Shown here: in pieces, positions 1-12,000 of the stretch
Numbering within the stretch: the stretch's first letter is position 1
Layout of the letters: every line of letters begins with the position of its first letter
From: Nematostella vectensis
Lineage: Eukaryota > Cnidaria > Anthozoa > Actiniaria > Edwardsiidae
Reading direction: 5' to 3'
Assembly: GCF_932526225.1 (NCBI RefSeq)
Contig: NC_064036.1
Location: 20,172,953 to 20,236,952, forward strand
DNA: 64,000 bases
Notes under the pieces: model-generated
Database searches by the model: none
Told to the model about the DNA's origin: nothing
The model's input: the letters and a program-made list of their open reading frames with translations, nothing else
Program-made: the position numbers and the translations under genes

Positions 1-715
1 ACCACACTTCACATAAGATAACCAACCAACCATCCTTAGATGCATTTCATAGATTCTTTAAAGCCCCGCGCCGTATCCGGCATGCCTCATACATACAAGA
101 AAAGGCCCTTAGCCACACACAACAACAGGCTCGGCTGCTTGACTACGAAATTGAGACACTTGTGCGCTTGGCAAACTGAAAAACGGAAAAGCACCATGGT
201 TCTTCACCATATTAAATGAAATTATTATTATAGTCAAAATAATTTAATAGCCCCTCTTACAAAAATCTTCAATGAAATCCTGAGGGGAGGATATTGGCCA
301 AAAATTCGGGGCATGGCACTTATTATACCCCTCCACAAAAAGGGGAGCTCCGACTAGGTAAATAACTATTTCCAAGCTTTGCTTCTATCTTAAAGAAAAG
401 GTAGCCTGTGCAGCGGCTCAAGGGAGGGGACGGGGGAGAGGGGGCGAGATAAGAAAAAGCGAGCGCGCGGCCGAGGGGGACTTCCCCTCCCCCCAGTCCC
501 CCTTCCTTTCCCTTGAGCCGCTACGTAGGCTAACGGAAGGTTGTATTTTTATCTTGAGATAAACAATGTAACGTCAAAAGAACAAGTTGGTTTTCGCAAA
601 AAGAACGGTCCCACCGACAATATATTTGTCCTAAAAACACTGATAGATAAATATGTAAAACGCAAGCCTTAAAAAAAGAAAAAAACCTCTTATTTAGCTG
701 TCTTGTCAGTGCCGT
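1..715 (+). pseudogene. decayed LINE reverse-transcriptase fragment
   Basis: Translation in shifting frames gives pieces that align in order with the RT of the LINE at 6017-13223. These are a DAFHRFFKAP-like piece, KNGKAPW near 180, an IPLHKKG piece near 325-345, EQVGFRKKNG near 578-607 and a TLIDKYVKRKP piece ending at a stop near 670. The fragment is cut by the window start, has frameshifts and stops, and is interrupted at about 400-533 by an inverted-repeat element. It lacks the catalytic YADD region. It is a dead relative of LINE-1, not a host gene. Confidence 0.7.
400..533. mobile_element. short foldback (MITE-like) element
   Basis: The ends form an inverted repeat: GTAGCCTGTGCAGCGGCTCA at 401-420 pairs with the segment at about 511-532 ending GCTACGTAGGCTAA, with few mismatches. 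The interior is G-rich, then C-rich. It sits inside the LINE fragment at 1-715, whose reading resumes at about 541. No coding capacity is seen. A non-autonomous DNA transposon is the simplest reading; no clear target duplication was found. Confidence 0.6.
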
Positions 716-1713
716 AGCAGGCCTCGAAATTTTGGAGAAGCAAAATACAAAAACATTAAAAAAGTATTGGAGGGGGGGGGGCACAGTCACGCCCCTACTT
801 GTCATTTCCTTATAATTTTTGAAAATAGTAACCTCTCCTTACAATTTTCATTTCGCTATTTTTTCTATGACTGAAAGTAACCATGCGTCTCGGAGAATAT
901 GGATAAATAAAAAACAACTAACCTTTAAAGTTTACCAATGCTCGGCTCTGACATTGCTGGACTTTATTTAACACCTTTAATTTTACTGAATAATTAGTAC
1001 CCATTAGCCATTTACCATTTGCCATTCGCACATTTGCACTGACAACCTTCTGTGAAATAGGTGTATCGGCAACGATAAAGGATATTGAAGAAATCGGAGC
1101 TTTAACGTATAAGACCCTTTATTGATAGAGGCACAGCTCTCTCAATTCAAGATAGGGTTGGATAAACCTGTAAAACCGTAGTTAATTATATATATTTTAA
1201 TGTAATTAACAAATTGTACTGAGTGTTTTTACCGTGTCTAAATAAATTGTATGTATGTATGCAATCACTGGCAATCATGTTTTTCGCCATATTCGCGATG
1301 GTATTTGGTGACATCTAGCCTTTTTTTTTTCTCACTCAACAATCAGTGCACTTTGCGGTCATTTTGCTGATTAGTAATCCATAGTCTAATTTTCAGTAGA
1401 CCCGCGATTTTTTGTCGATATCCAAAATCTGACAAAATACCTAATCAAAATACCTAATCTAAAAACCTATTTAACCTCCCCCTACCTTTCCTCGCCTCAC
1501 ATCATTATTGTTATCGAACATAAGTCTAGGATTTGCTGACTGGAAAAAAGCATAATTTACAAAATAAGTTTGAAATGCATCGGTGTTTTGCTTATTAACT
1601 TTTGGCTGCCCAAGAGGGGGAGGTCTTCGGGCCCCCCCTCTCCCCTTTTCCTCCCTATAATTTTTAGAGGCAAGTACGCAAGTGCGGCAGGAAGCGCATG
1701 GATGGACGGCTAT
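716..1713. other. gene-free stretch with a possible LINE tail
   Basis: No supported gene. A G-run follows at about 770-780. At about 1196-1262 an AT-rich piece ends in AATAAATTGTATGTATGTATG-like sequence, which resembles a LINE 3' end with a short simple-repeat tail, but no coding remnant was recognised upstream of it. Confidence 0.4.
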
Positions 1714-1950
1714 CCCGGGGGCTGGGGTGATGGGGCTCTGGTGAGGGGGCTGGGGTGAGGGGGCTGTGGTGGAGGGGGCTGGGGTGAGGGGACTGGGGTG
1801 AGGGGGCTGGGGTGAGGGGGCTGGAGTGGAGGAGGCTGGGGTGAGGGGGCTGGGGTGAGGGGGCTGGGGTGAGGGGGCTGGAGTGGAGGAGGCTGGGGTG
1901 AGGGGGCTGGGGTGGAGGGGGCTGGGGTGAGGGGGCTGTGGTGGAGGTGG
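1714..1950. repeat. G-rich minisatellite, about 14-bp unit
   Basis: Tandem copies of a unit close to GGGGGCTGGGGTGA, with GGAGTGGAGGAGGCT variants. The open frame across it on the minus strand (1471-2016) is proline-rich only because the repeat contains no stop, so it is not called as a gene. Confidence 0.85.
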
Positions 1951-3009
1951 AGGATGGGGTTCCCCTAAAATAGTCGCGTGATCGTCGAGAAAATAGATTT
2001 TTGCCCTAGCAGCCAAGGGATAGCAAAACAGATGTTGCAGGCAGAAATTTCGACCCCTAAAGCAAAACGAAGCGTAGTAAAAACTTCAACCAGCCCTTGA
2101 TCTGCGATTTTTGGGGTTTTCTAGAATTTTCTGGACTTTGCGATGACCTATTTCAGAGTATTCTTGATACAAAAGGGATATTCGGTTAGCGAATGATTTA
2201 TTTCTTGTATAAAATTCGCTCGAAACACACTAGAATATAGCGGACCCATGAAAAGACCCTAAGAGAGCATTTTATTGTTTTCTACCCAAATAGACCATAT
2301 GTGACTATTTTTATGGGCTATTTCCCCCCCCCCCCCCCCCCAACCCACAATTCCCCTGAGACGGTTAACAGCGGCGTAGACAGAATTTATTAACAGAAGG
2401 GGGCCCGTTTAAGTCAATTTCTCCTGTATTTTAGTTGTCTCATACATTTACTGTGCCCGTGGGCCACCCACCCCCTCCCCTGGCTACGCCCCTGATCAAT
2501 CTTGTATTCTTTACTACGTAAAGATATATCAGGAGACGAATATGTAGTTCTGGCCATTGAGATAGGCGGAAGTCGTAAGCTAGAGAGGGCCTGGGACTAG
2601 TCAGGCGGGTTTTTTTTCCAAAAAAAAGCGTTGGGTCCGTCACAAATATTTCTATATCAGCAAAAGAAAAGAAAAGCTTGCTATGCAAGCTAAAGTACAT
2701 GCTTCGCTGGTTTGTTTGCCTGTCTGTGTTGATTCTTTGATTCTATGGCATTGTCTGCAGCGCAGTCATGCGATAGGAAAGCATTGTTCGCCGGCGAATC
2801 ATTGGAGACATAGCCGCATAGGTAAATTTGATTAAGGTACCCCACAGCGACATCCACTCTATACAGGCCAAACAAGTCTTTGCCAATCTCGCCCATCGTC
2901 TTATCATAACTAGCTATAACTGTTCAAAACATAGCAACGATAGAGCAAAAGACTCGTTCAACAGCCAAAAGACACTTGTTAGTCAAACACCTCGAGCCTA
3001 CACAAGGAG
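1951..3009. other. upstream region of Ly6-A
   Basis: No gene is supported. An 18-C homopolymer lies at 2324-2341. A GGCTACGCCCCTG piece near 2480 resembles a transposon end. The last few hundred bases should hold the Ly6-A promoter and 5' UTR; no convincing TATA box was seen. Confidence 0.4.
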
Positions 3010-6000
3010 ATGACTGCGACACGAATCGTATTTGCATGCTTGATCATCAGTGCCATGGTCATTTCAGGTGAGATTTCTAGAAAAAAAGACAATCATTGTC
3101 TAAATATTTGCTTATTTTTCACATTCTTGCAGTACAACTGCAAAAATACATACTGTGTAATTTTGACCAAGAAAGGAGTACAGGATTTAGTGCTTGCTTG
3201 CGCACATTGTTTAAGTGAGAATCACTTAATTAAATGGCTGAATATTACACTTGAAATCACAATTGCTGCTTTATTCTGCTAAACTCCATGTCAAAAGGCT
3301 GTAAGTTTAGAATAAAGTAGCGTTATCCTATGGGTGACAATAAGAGCAGATTTTACCTCCCACTGATCAGTTGAGAAACAAGTTCGAAATGTTACTAAAC
3401 ACTCCCGCCATGAATAGAAAAATCGTTGAATAGAAAAAATAGAAAAAATAATTAGCACAAGTAGCTTGTTTACGTCAAGTACTTCGATACTACTTACTTG
3501 TGGAATTAGGCTTTAAACGAATTGTTGCATAAAATACACGTTTCGTGTCTATTCATTTCATTAGATCTCGCATACTGTTTTGATGTTCTTTCGAGATCTT
3601 GAATCTTATATGAAAAATGAATGAGCATTGCTGTTTCATCGGCTAATACTTGTGTCAAGTTTTGTTAAGCTGACTTTACATGTTAATTATAATGTTCTTC
3701 TAGATAAACTTGATCAAAGTTGCAAGTGATTTTTTAAGTTAAAACACATAATATTTTTTCTCTTGTCGCATCAATTGATCAAGACAATAACAATTTACGC
3801 TAGCATTAAATTAGTGACGCTCTTTGGATTTTCTGACCGATGTTTGAATAATGCCTCAAATCAACACGTAGTCGATTAGCATTTTGGGAATGATGTGTGG
3901 GCGGGGCCAGGGTCTCAAAGTATTTCCGACTCCCATTGTCTGCCCCTTGTTAAGGCCACATTTGTAATAACGGCCACATTTGTAATAATCTGCCACATTT
4001 GTAATAACCTGCCACATTTGTAATAATCTGCCACATTTGTAATAACCTGCCATATTTGTAATAACGGCCACATTTGTAATAACGGCCACATTTGTAATAA
4101 CGGCCACATTTGTAATAACGGCCACATTTGTAATAATCTGCCACATTTGTAGTAATCTGCCACATTTGTAATAACCTGCCACATTAGTAATAACCTGCCA
4201 CATTTGTAATAACCTGCCACATTTGTAATAACCTGCCACATTTGTAATAACCTGCCACATTTGTAATAACGGCCACATTTGTAATAACGGCCACATTTGT
4301 AATAAGGTTTAGGGGGAGGGTGCAACGGGATGGTCATGTGATTTGTGACGTCATTTATGAGATCATTAAAATATTTAGTAAATAAACCCCTTCTGGCGGA
4401 TATCGGCGGATAATGGCCAAGGATGAAATGGCTCGCGAAAGATAAAAGTCCATGCAACAGTTTTTTTCATTAGAACAAAAACTACAAGCTGAGAGCTGGA
4501 AATTGAGAGAGAAATTAAATTGAAGCAAAAGTTATCAATTTTAAAAAGTCTTCTGCGCGCGCGCTGACGTGCACGGGAATGAGGCCGCGAGCGCGCGCTG
4601 TTGTGAGGTTTTTTTTGTCATTGCTTTTTTTTTCGCGATAAATTCGGATAAATTATAAAGACATATATTTCTGATAATTCTATAAAAGAAGTCAAACATT
4701 CTCGCGATGGGCGCGCGTGAAAATTCATCACTGGGATATAAAAGAAAGATAAACCCAAAAAATGTCATAATAGGCACATCGACAGGCAGTCAAACTTAAT
4801 AAAAGATGTCATGCGAGTGTGAGACACAATGGTAAAACAAAATGGTCACGTGATGTGTGACGTCATCGACGACGACATCAAAATATTAATATATCGAGGG
4901 GAAAGTGTGAGAACGATGAAAAATAAGAACCTGTCCCTAAAAAACCAACATAAAATTGTGAGCTGGCAATAAACGAGACCTGAGATAGACTGAGCCTCGC
5001 TGCGTACTTTTATATTCATGACACGCTGTGACGTCATCATATTAGAAGAAAGACGCACGTAAAACGACGAGATCTATTTGCTAATAATTTGCCTAAAGTT
5101 GTTTTTTATCAAAAATATTTATGGTTGTTTTGTGCATCAAGTAACGTTACTTCCACCTTGAAAGTTTGAGTTAATTACAAACAAATGCACAAAGATTTTA
5201 GAGATTCGATATGCTATATTACGCCTAAGAGTCTAAGTAATGGTGCATGTAATAATATCAACCCAGTGGAGCGCTTATCATGTTAAAGTGGAAGTTCAGA
5301 AAGGAAAAACATATCAGTCAGGTGGTGGACTCGGCTCTCTGGTGGACACGAACCCCTCTACAATACGATAGGGGATTTTGCTTTCAAACTTATCAAAATT
5401 AAAAAGTGGGGATAATCATATTACTTTATCCACCTGGGTCTGCTTGGGTCAATCCGCAAGTACGGTGTCATATATCTTGAAAAAAGTTAATATGTCAGTT
5501 TCTTGTCTGTATTTCCCTCCTCCTTTTGAGCCGAAAACAGACCCAGCTACGGCCCTGGCATCTTAAATCAATACAAATGTCTGTCTGAGGGGGGAGGGGT
5601 ACGGGGAAGCCGGTGCCCCCTGCTCCACTGCAAGAAAAATAATTCAAATCACGAAGAAAATATTGTTTTTTGTTTCCCTCTTGTAATATCTCTTGACATT
5701 TTACAGCGTTATCGATATCGTGCAAGCTGTGTTGGCCACCAACGGACGAGGACAGTTGCAAGGAAAGCGAGGAGGAGATAGACTGTGATCCCTGGGAGGG
5801 ATTACAATACGATAGCTGCATAGAGGTACCTCAACACTTTCTTGCACGCCCCACTCCCCCTCCCAACATTACACCCCCCCATCACATCACCCCCATTCCC
5901 CCACACACACCACCGCCATCCCCCAACACACACCACCCCCATCCCCCCCACAAACATCACACCACTCCCCCCATCACACCACTCCCCCTCCCCTCCCACC

Positions 6001-9000
6001 CCACACCACCCCTCCCACACAGATAGATAGATAGATTTTATTCATGGCACCTTATAAAACATTTACATCGGCGTAAATCCACAAATAATATGTTTTTCTT
6101 ACTTTGCCTTTTGCATTTTTTTCTTGTTTCGAATGATTAGGTGACGTCACCGTACGTCGTCATCAAGCTTCACATTTCTTGCCTTCATACATTCAAAAAT
6201 ATGTTTCGCTGAGCGCCGATTCACGTTTTCATTCCGGCTCAATCCCATAATTCTGACGGAGTTATTTTCTTTGTTGGCATGGTGTCTAACATTGATACCT
6301 GCATGCGTTTTAAGGAAATCCAGTAAATTATCCCGATCATCTTTATAGGCCGGACATTCTAACAGAAAATGCTCTTCATCCTCCACTTTACCTGTCTGGC
6401 ATACTAAGCATTTTCTTTCGTTTTCATATGGCTTTTCATACCTTCCAGTTTTAATTGCTAGCTTGTGATTGCTTAGCCTGAATTTAGTAAGGGAAATCCT
6501 ATGGTCAATATTTTTTACGTCTGTTAGATAATCTTCTAAATTGTTGGACAGTTTAAACTTTCTGAGCGTACGCAATTTGTTCTTTTGGGCTTGGTCTTTT
6601 CTGTTGTCATTTTGAATAGAGCTAAGCCATGTCTGTTGTTCAATGTCATAAAGCCTTTGTTGAAGAAAACTGTAAGTTGCTTCGGGAGTGTTTGTGTCAG
6701 TCAGCCAAATATCGCTCCTACCCGCAAGGTCTAGTATTTGTTTAATTTTACTATGCCAAAAGTTCTTGTTTTCATAATTAGATATGGTGGCGAATGCTTT
6801 GCGGGAGAGTTTTTCGTTATTCCCATTGTTGTTTGAAAGTTTAAGCCAAAGTTTGATCGCTCTACACTTTGCTTTTGTTCTGAGAGGGAATCGTCCTAAT
6901 TCAGCCCTACACGAGTTCGAGCTACAGTATCGGTTTACGCCGAGAAGCCATTTTAGAAACTTGGTGTGGACCATTTCTATTGGATCTTTTTCTAACTTTC
7001 CCTTGCAGTCCGCTCCCCATATTTCGCTTCCATAAAGTAGGATTGGTTGTATCAAGGTGTCAAAAAGCCGGAGAGTTAGTTTGATATCTTGTCTGAAATG
7101 CTCTCCCATTTCTTTTCTTAACTTGAACATCGCTTTTAATGCTACTTTTTTTAGCTCCTCCTTAGCCAAATTAGAATTTCCATAAGGGCAAAAATAGAGT
7201 CCAAGGTACTTATAACTTTTGACATTTTCTATTTTATAAGTTCCGTAAAAGATTCGGTAATTATTCATAGTTTTCCCGGTGTTATTAAAAATCATTACTT
7301 TTGTTTTATCTAGATTGATGGATAGTTCGGATGCTTTGCAATATTCTTCGAGGCTGTTCAGATATTCTTGCAGGCCCTTTGCTGATTTTGATAGGATAAC
7401 TAAGTCGTCGGCATAGAGAATGCAACTTAATGGCACACTGTTTAGGTCAATATCATTTCGGTATTTTTCATTTAGTTTTTCTGGGAGGTCGCTCAAGTAA
7501 AAATTAAACAACGTTGTCGAAAGCATACAGCCTTGTTTCACGCCTGCGTATCATCGAAAGGATTCAGTTATGGAGCTTCCAATTTTTACGGAAGACTTGT
7601 CATTTGAGTACATTGATTGGATTATGTCGAGGAAACGCCCAGTAACACCTACTGCTTTCAGTTTTTCAAATAGTTTCGCCCTAGGGACGCAGTCAAATGC
7701 TTTACTAAAGTCCACGTAGCACGCAAACAGGAAATTGTTTGTTTTTTTGGGTTTCGCTTTGACATGCTTGTCAATTAGTGACTTTAGTTTCGCCCTAGGG
7801 ACGCAGTCGAATGCTTTACTAAAGTCCACGTAGCACGCAAACAGGAAATTGTTTGTTTTTTTGGGTTTCGCTTTGACATGCTTGTCAATTAGTGACTTTA
7901 GAGCGAAAACGCTGTCTATTGTTCCTTGCTCTTTCCTAAAACCACATTGTTCTGTTTTTAAAATGCCCTTCTCCGTTAGGTGATTGTATAATCTTTCGTT
8001 CATGATTGACATAAAAACTTTGCCTAACGTTGACAAAAGTGTTACGCCCCTGTAGTTTTCAGGTTTCGATGGATCTTCCTTCTTATGAATCGGGACTATT
8101 AAACCGTAACTCCACATTGTGGGGTAAACCCCAGAGTTTAATATTTTGTTGAAAAGGTTACCGAGATATATTTTCAAGATCGTTTTGCTGCACTTTAGAA
8201 ATTCGTTCAATATGTTGTCCGCGCCTGGTGCCTTCCCAGATTTTAGTTTTTCTATGGCTTTTATAATTTCTTCCTCGCTTATTCTGTAGTCCAGGGGCCC
8301 CTCCCGATAGTTCCCATGATCTATTCGTCCGTTTTGCTTGGGCTGTGCTTCATTTGTTGCATTCAAATTTTTGAAGTGCTGAAAAAATTTTTCCGCATTT
8401 TCAGTCTCAATTGGGGACGCTTTTGTTGACTTACCGATGTGGAAACAGTTTTTCAACTGTCTCCATAAAGCCTTAGAATTTCTAAAGTCGATATTATTGA
8501 TTATGTTCGCGTTATGATTTTCTTTTTTTCTTTTGCACGTTTTTTTAAAGATTCTCCTTTTCCGATTAAGAGCATCTCTTAAGGAATGTGATTTTTTGGT
8601 TCTTTCGAGATTCGGTGTCCAAGCGAGCGAATGTTTTCTTTTTCTGTTTTACTTTCCTCGTCAAACCATGGTTTGTTGTTCTGATTGTTTACCGTTTTGT
8701 GTTTTGATACTTCATGCCCGCCGCCTCGCATGCCTCTTTAAGCGCTTGCGTAAATTGAGCGGTCATTGTCTCTGTGCTATTGTTTTTAAGTGCGTCGCTT
8801 AGTTTTTGTTGCATATCATTAGAAACTAAAATCTCTTTCAATTTCTCCTGTATTCCGTCCTTCCAGATAAGTCTTTTAAATTCTGTTAATCCTTCATTTT
8901 GGTCTGCCCTCTCTGCCTCTGCACCCTTTGATGGGCTCCTGACAGATAAAGCATAAGATAGAGAGCAATGATCAGTTAGATGTGGCTCTAGAGGTTTGAC

Positions 9001-12000
9001 AATAAAATAGTTAATGCTATTCATGATATTATTTGAAGCAATCACATAATCTACAACGCTACTTCCGTTATATTTGAAACATGTTTTTCTTCCCTCGAGA
9101 TCCCCAACTGATCTTCCGTTCAGAATTCTGAGATTGAAAGCCGTACAAAGCTCTATAAGATTTTTCCCTCGGCTATCTGTCGTGTTTACGTCTTGAGAAT
9201 TTCTGCGATTTGTTGTATCTGTCTCATAATCTTCTGGAAGTTCGAAGAAGTTTTTGCTGTTATCATCGCTTAATACATATTCCTGCAAAGCTCCAGTTCG
9301 CATATTTAAGTCACCTTGTACAATGACGTCACCTTTTGTTGAAAAATTAAGTATTTCTATTTCGAGATCATCAAGTAATTCATTGTTATTCTCTCTTTGT
9401 GGACTTAACAACAACAACAACAATATAACTTTATTTATACCACACACAGAAATTACAGTAAGAAAATAAATAATAATTACAGATTTTGGGTATTGGCTGC
9501 CTAGAAGTAACTAAAAAGCTAATCTGGCTAGGCAGCACAAAATAGTTCAATTAAATGGAGCGTATAGCAAGGACGTACAAGGCACGAATACAAAATACAT
9601 GAAAGCAGCAGCAAAATAAAATGCAATAAAACAAAAAAACTAGATAGAAGCTAATAATTTTCAAGGATTGAGGTCTTTATTGCAGCCTTGAAGCTAGGCA
9701 AACGCATGGTTTTGGTAGGTTCTTTGATGTTATTCCAAATTGAGGCACCTTTAAAACGAATATTAAACTTTCCATAATTAGTTCGAGGTAAAGGGAGGCA
9801 GTACGATGATTTAGAAGCCAGTCTTGTATTATATTTGTGCCTTGAAGCAACCGTAGTAAAAAAAGAATCAAAAGGAGTTGGAAGTAGATTCAAATGAAAT
9901 TTGTACATAAATATTGTGTTTAAGTAATAGATTAGATCAGGAGATTTCAAGATATTTAGTTTTCTAAAGATAGGAGAAGTATGTTCAATGTAAGATGAGA
10001 AAGTTATGATTCTAACAGCTTTCTTCTGTAAAATAAAAAGAGGCTTGATTGTTGATTCATATGTGTTGCCCCAAATAATAGCACCATAAGTAAGAAATGG
10101 ATAAATTAGAGAATAATATAGCTGAGTGAGAATTGTTGGTGATACATAGTAACGCAGCTTTGCTATTATTCCGACCCCTCTGGAGATTTTCTTACTTAAC
10201 TGGTTAATGTGCTCCTTCCAGTTAAGAAAGGAGTCAATAACTACACCAAGATATTTGATATTATTTTTTTGTTTAATGGTATTATTATTGATTGATAAAG
10301 AAATAGAACTAGCCAGCCTCTTTTGTGCTGGTCGAAAAATGACAAAATTAGTTTTACTGATGTTCAAAGCCAATTTATTTGCACAAAGCCAACGATTTAT
10401 ATTATACAGATCTGTGTTTACTTTGGTCTCTAAGGATGTCAATGAAGAATCGGCACAAAATAAATTGGCATCATCAGCAAATAAATGAAAGTCAAATAAG
10501 TTGGAGCAGTTATTAAAATCATTAATGTACAGAAGAAAGAGAAGGGGACCAAGTACTGAACCTTGAGGCACTCCACATGTTATTGGTAGTGGTGCAGATG
10601 ACACATTACCAATAGAAACAAACTGTTGCCTGTTTGATAAGTAGGAAACAAACCATTCATAAGCTATGCCACGGATGCCGTATGAATAAAGTTTTGCTAA
10701 TAATATTTTATGATCAACAGTATCAAAAGCTTTGCTAAAATCAAGAAATATGCCACAAGAGTATTGACCACCCTCAATTGATCTTTGGATTTTATCGGTA
10801 ATAAGCAGAAGAGCATGTTCTGTAGAATGATTGGCTCGAAAGCCAAATTGATTTTTGTACAAAATATCGTATTTGTCTAGAAATTTTATGACTCTGTTAT
10901 ACATTAACCTTTCAAGTAACTGATTAAAAATAGATAATAATGATATTGGTCTAAAATTAGAAGTGTCAAAATGAGAGCCTGATTTGTAAATAGGTATGAC
11001 ACGTGCAATTTTGAAGGCATCAGGTACAATGCCAGAAGAAAAGGACAGATTGTATAATATCTCCAGAGGCCTTGAAATAATAGAGCTTAGTATTTTAAGA
11101 ACTGTAATTGGAAGGCTAGAAGAACCACAAGCTTTACCTGATTTAATTCCTAAGATTATACTTCTAATTTCCTCTGTAGATGTGGGAGCTAGAAGAAAGC
11201 TGTTAGAATTAGCTGTTGGAAGAAATTCTGAAAATAAAGTGTTTACTTTTGGAATATTGTTGCTGATATTTCTGCCAACATTAGCAAAGAAGTAATTGAA
11301 CTCATTTGCTATCTCATTTACATTGGTAAAAACCTTATTAGAAGATACAATTTTTGAAGGTGTGAAATGAGCCTTAGGCTTTAGCACGACAATTTCTTTT
11401 ATCCCTTTCCAGATATTTTTTATGTTAGATTTGTTAAAATTAAAGTACTTTTCATAGTATTTTCTCTTACTTATTGCAATTAAATGGTTCAATTTATTTC
11501 TATAGATTTTGTATTTTTCAAAATGATATTGATTTCTAGATTTAATAAACTTCCTATAGAGCCTGTTCTTATAATTAATCGAAGTTCTGATGCCCTTGGA
11601 TATCCAAGGTTTTGCTTTGAATTTAATTTCTTTTCTAGAAAGTTTTTTCATTGGAACATGGGAATTAATTATTTCATTAGACTTAGCAAGAAAACAGGAA
11701 AAAATATCGTTAACATTATCCATACCATAAAACTGTAAAGACCAATCAATTTGGCTAAAATCATTAATTAAAGCTTCCTGATCCAACCTAGAATAGTCCC
11801 TTTGGTAGAAGTCATTTTTTGAGACATTGATATTAATTGAATCTATTGTCAGAAAATTGGGAAGATGATCTGTTAAGGGATAAACAATATTGCCACTACA
11901 AGTTTTATGTTCGAGCGAGTTAAAAAATATATTGTCTATGAGCGTGGCCGAATGATCAGTTATTCTAGTAGGTTGCAAGATATGTGGCTGAAAAGAATAT

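Noticed and set aside
1471-2016. Proline-rich 181-residue ORF
   Set aside because: Produced by the 14-bp G-rich minisatellite; no homologous motif outside the repeat.
3856-4457. Overlapping minus-strand frames reading NVAGYYKCGRLLQMWQ
   Set aside because: Three frames of the same 18/19-bp repeat are open; low-complexity artefact.
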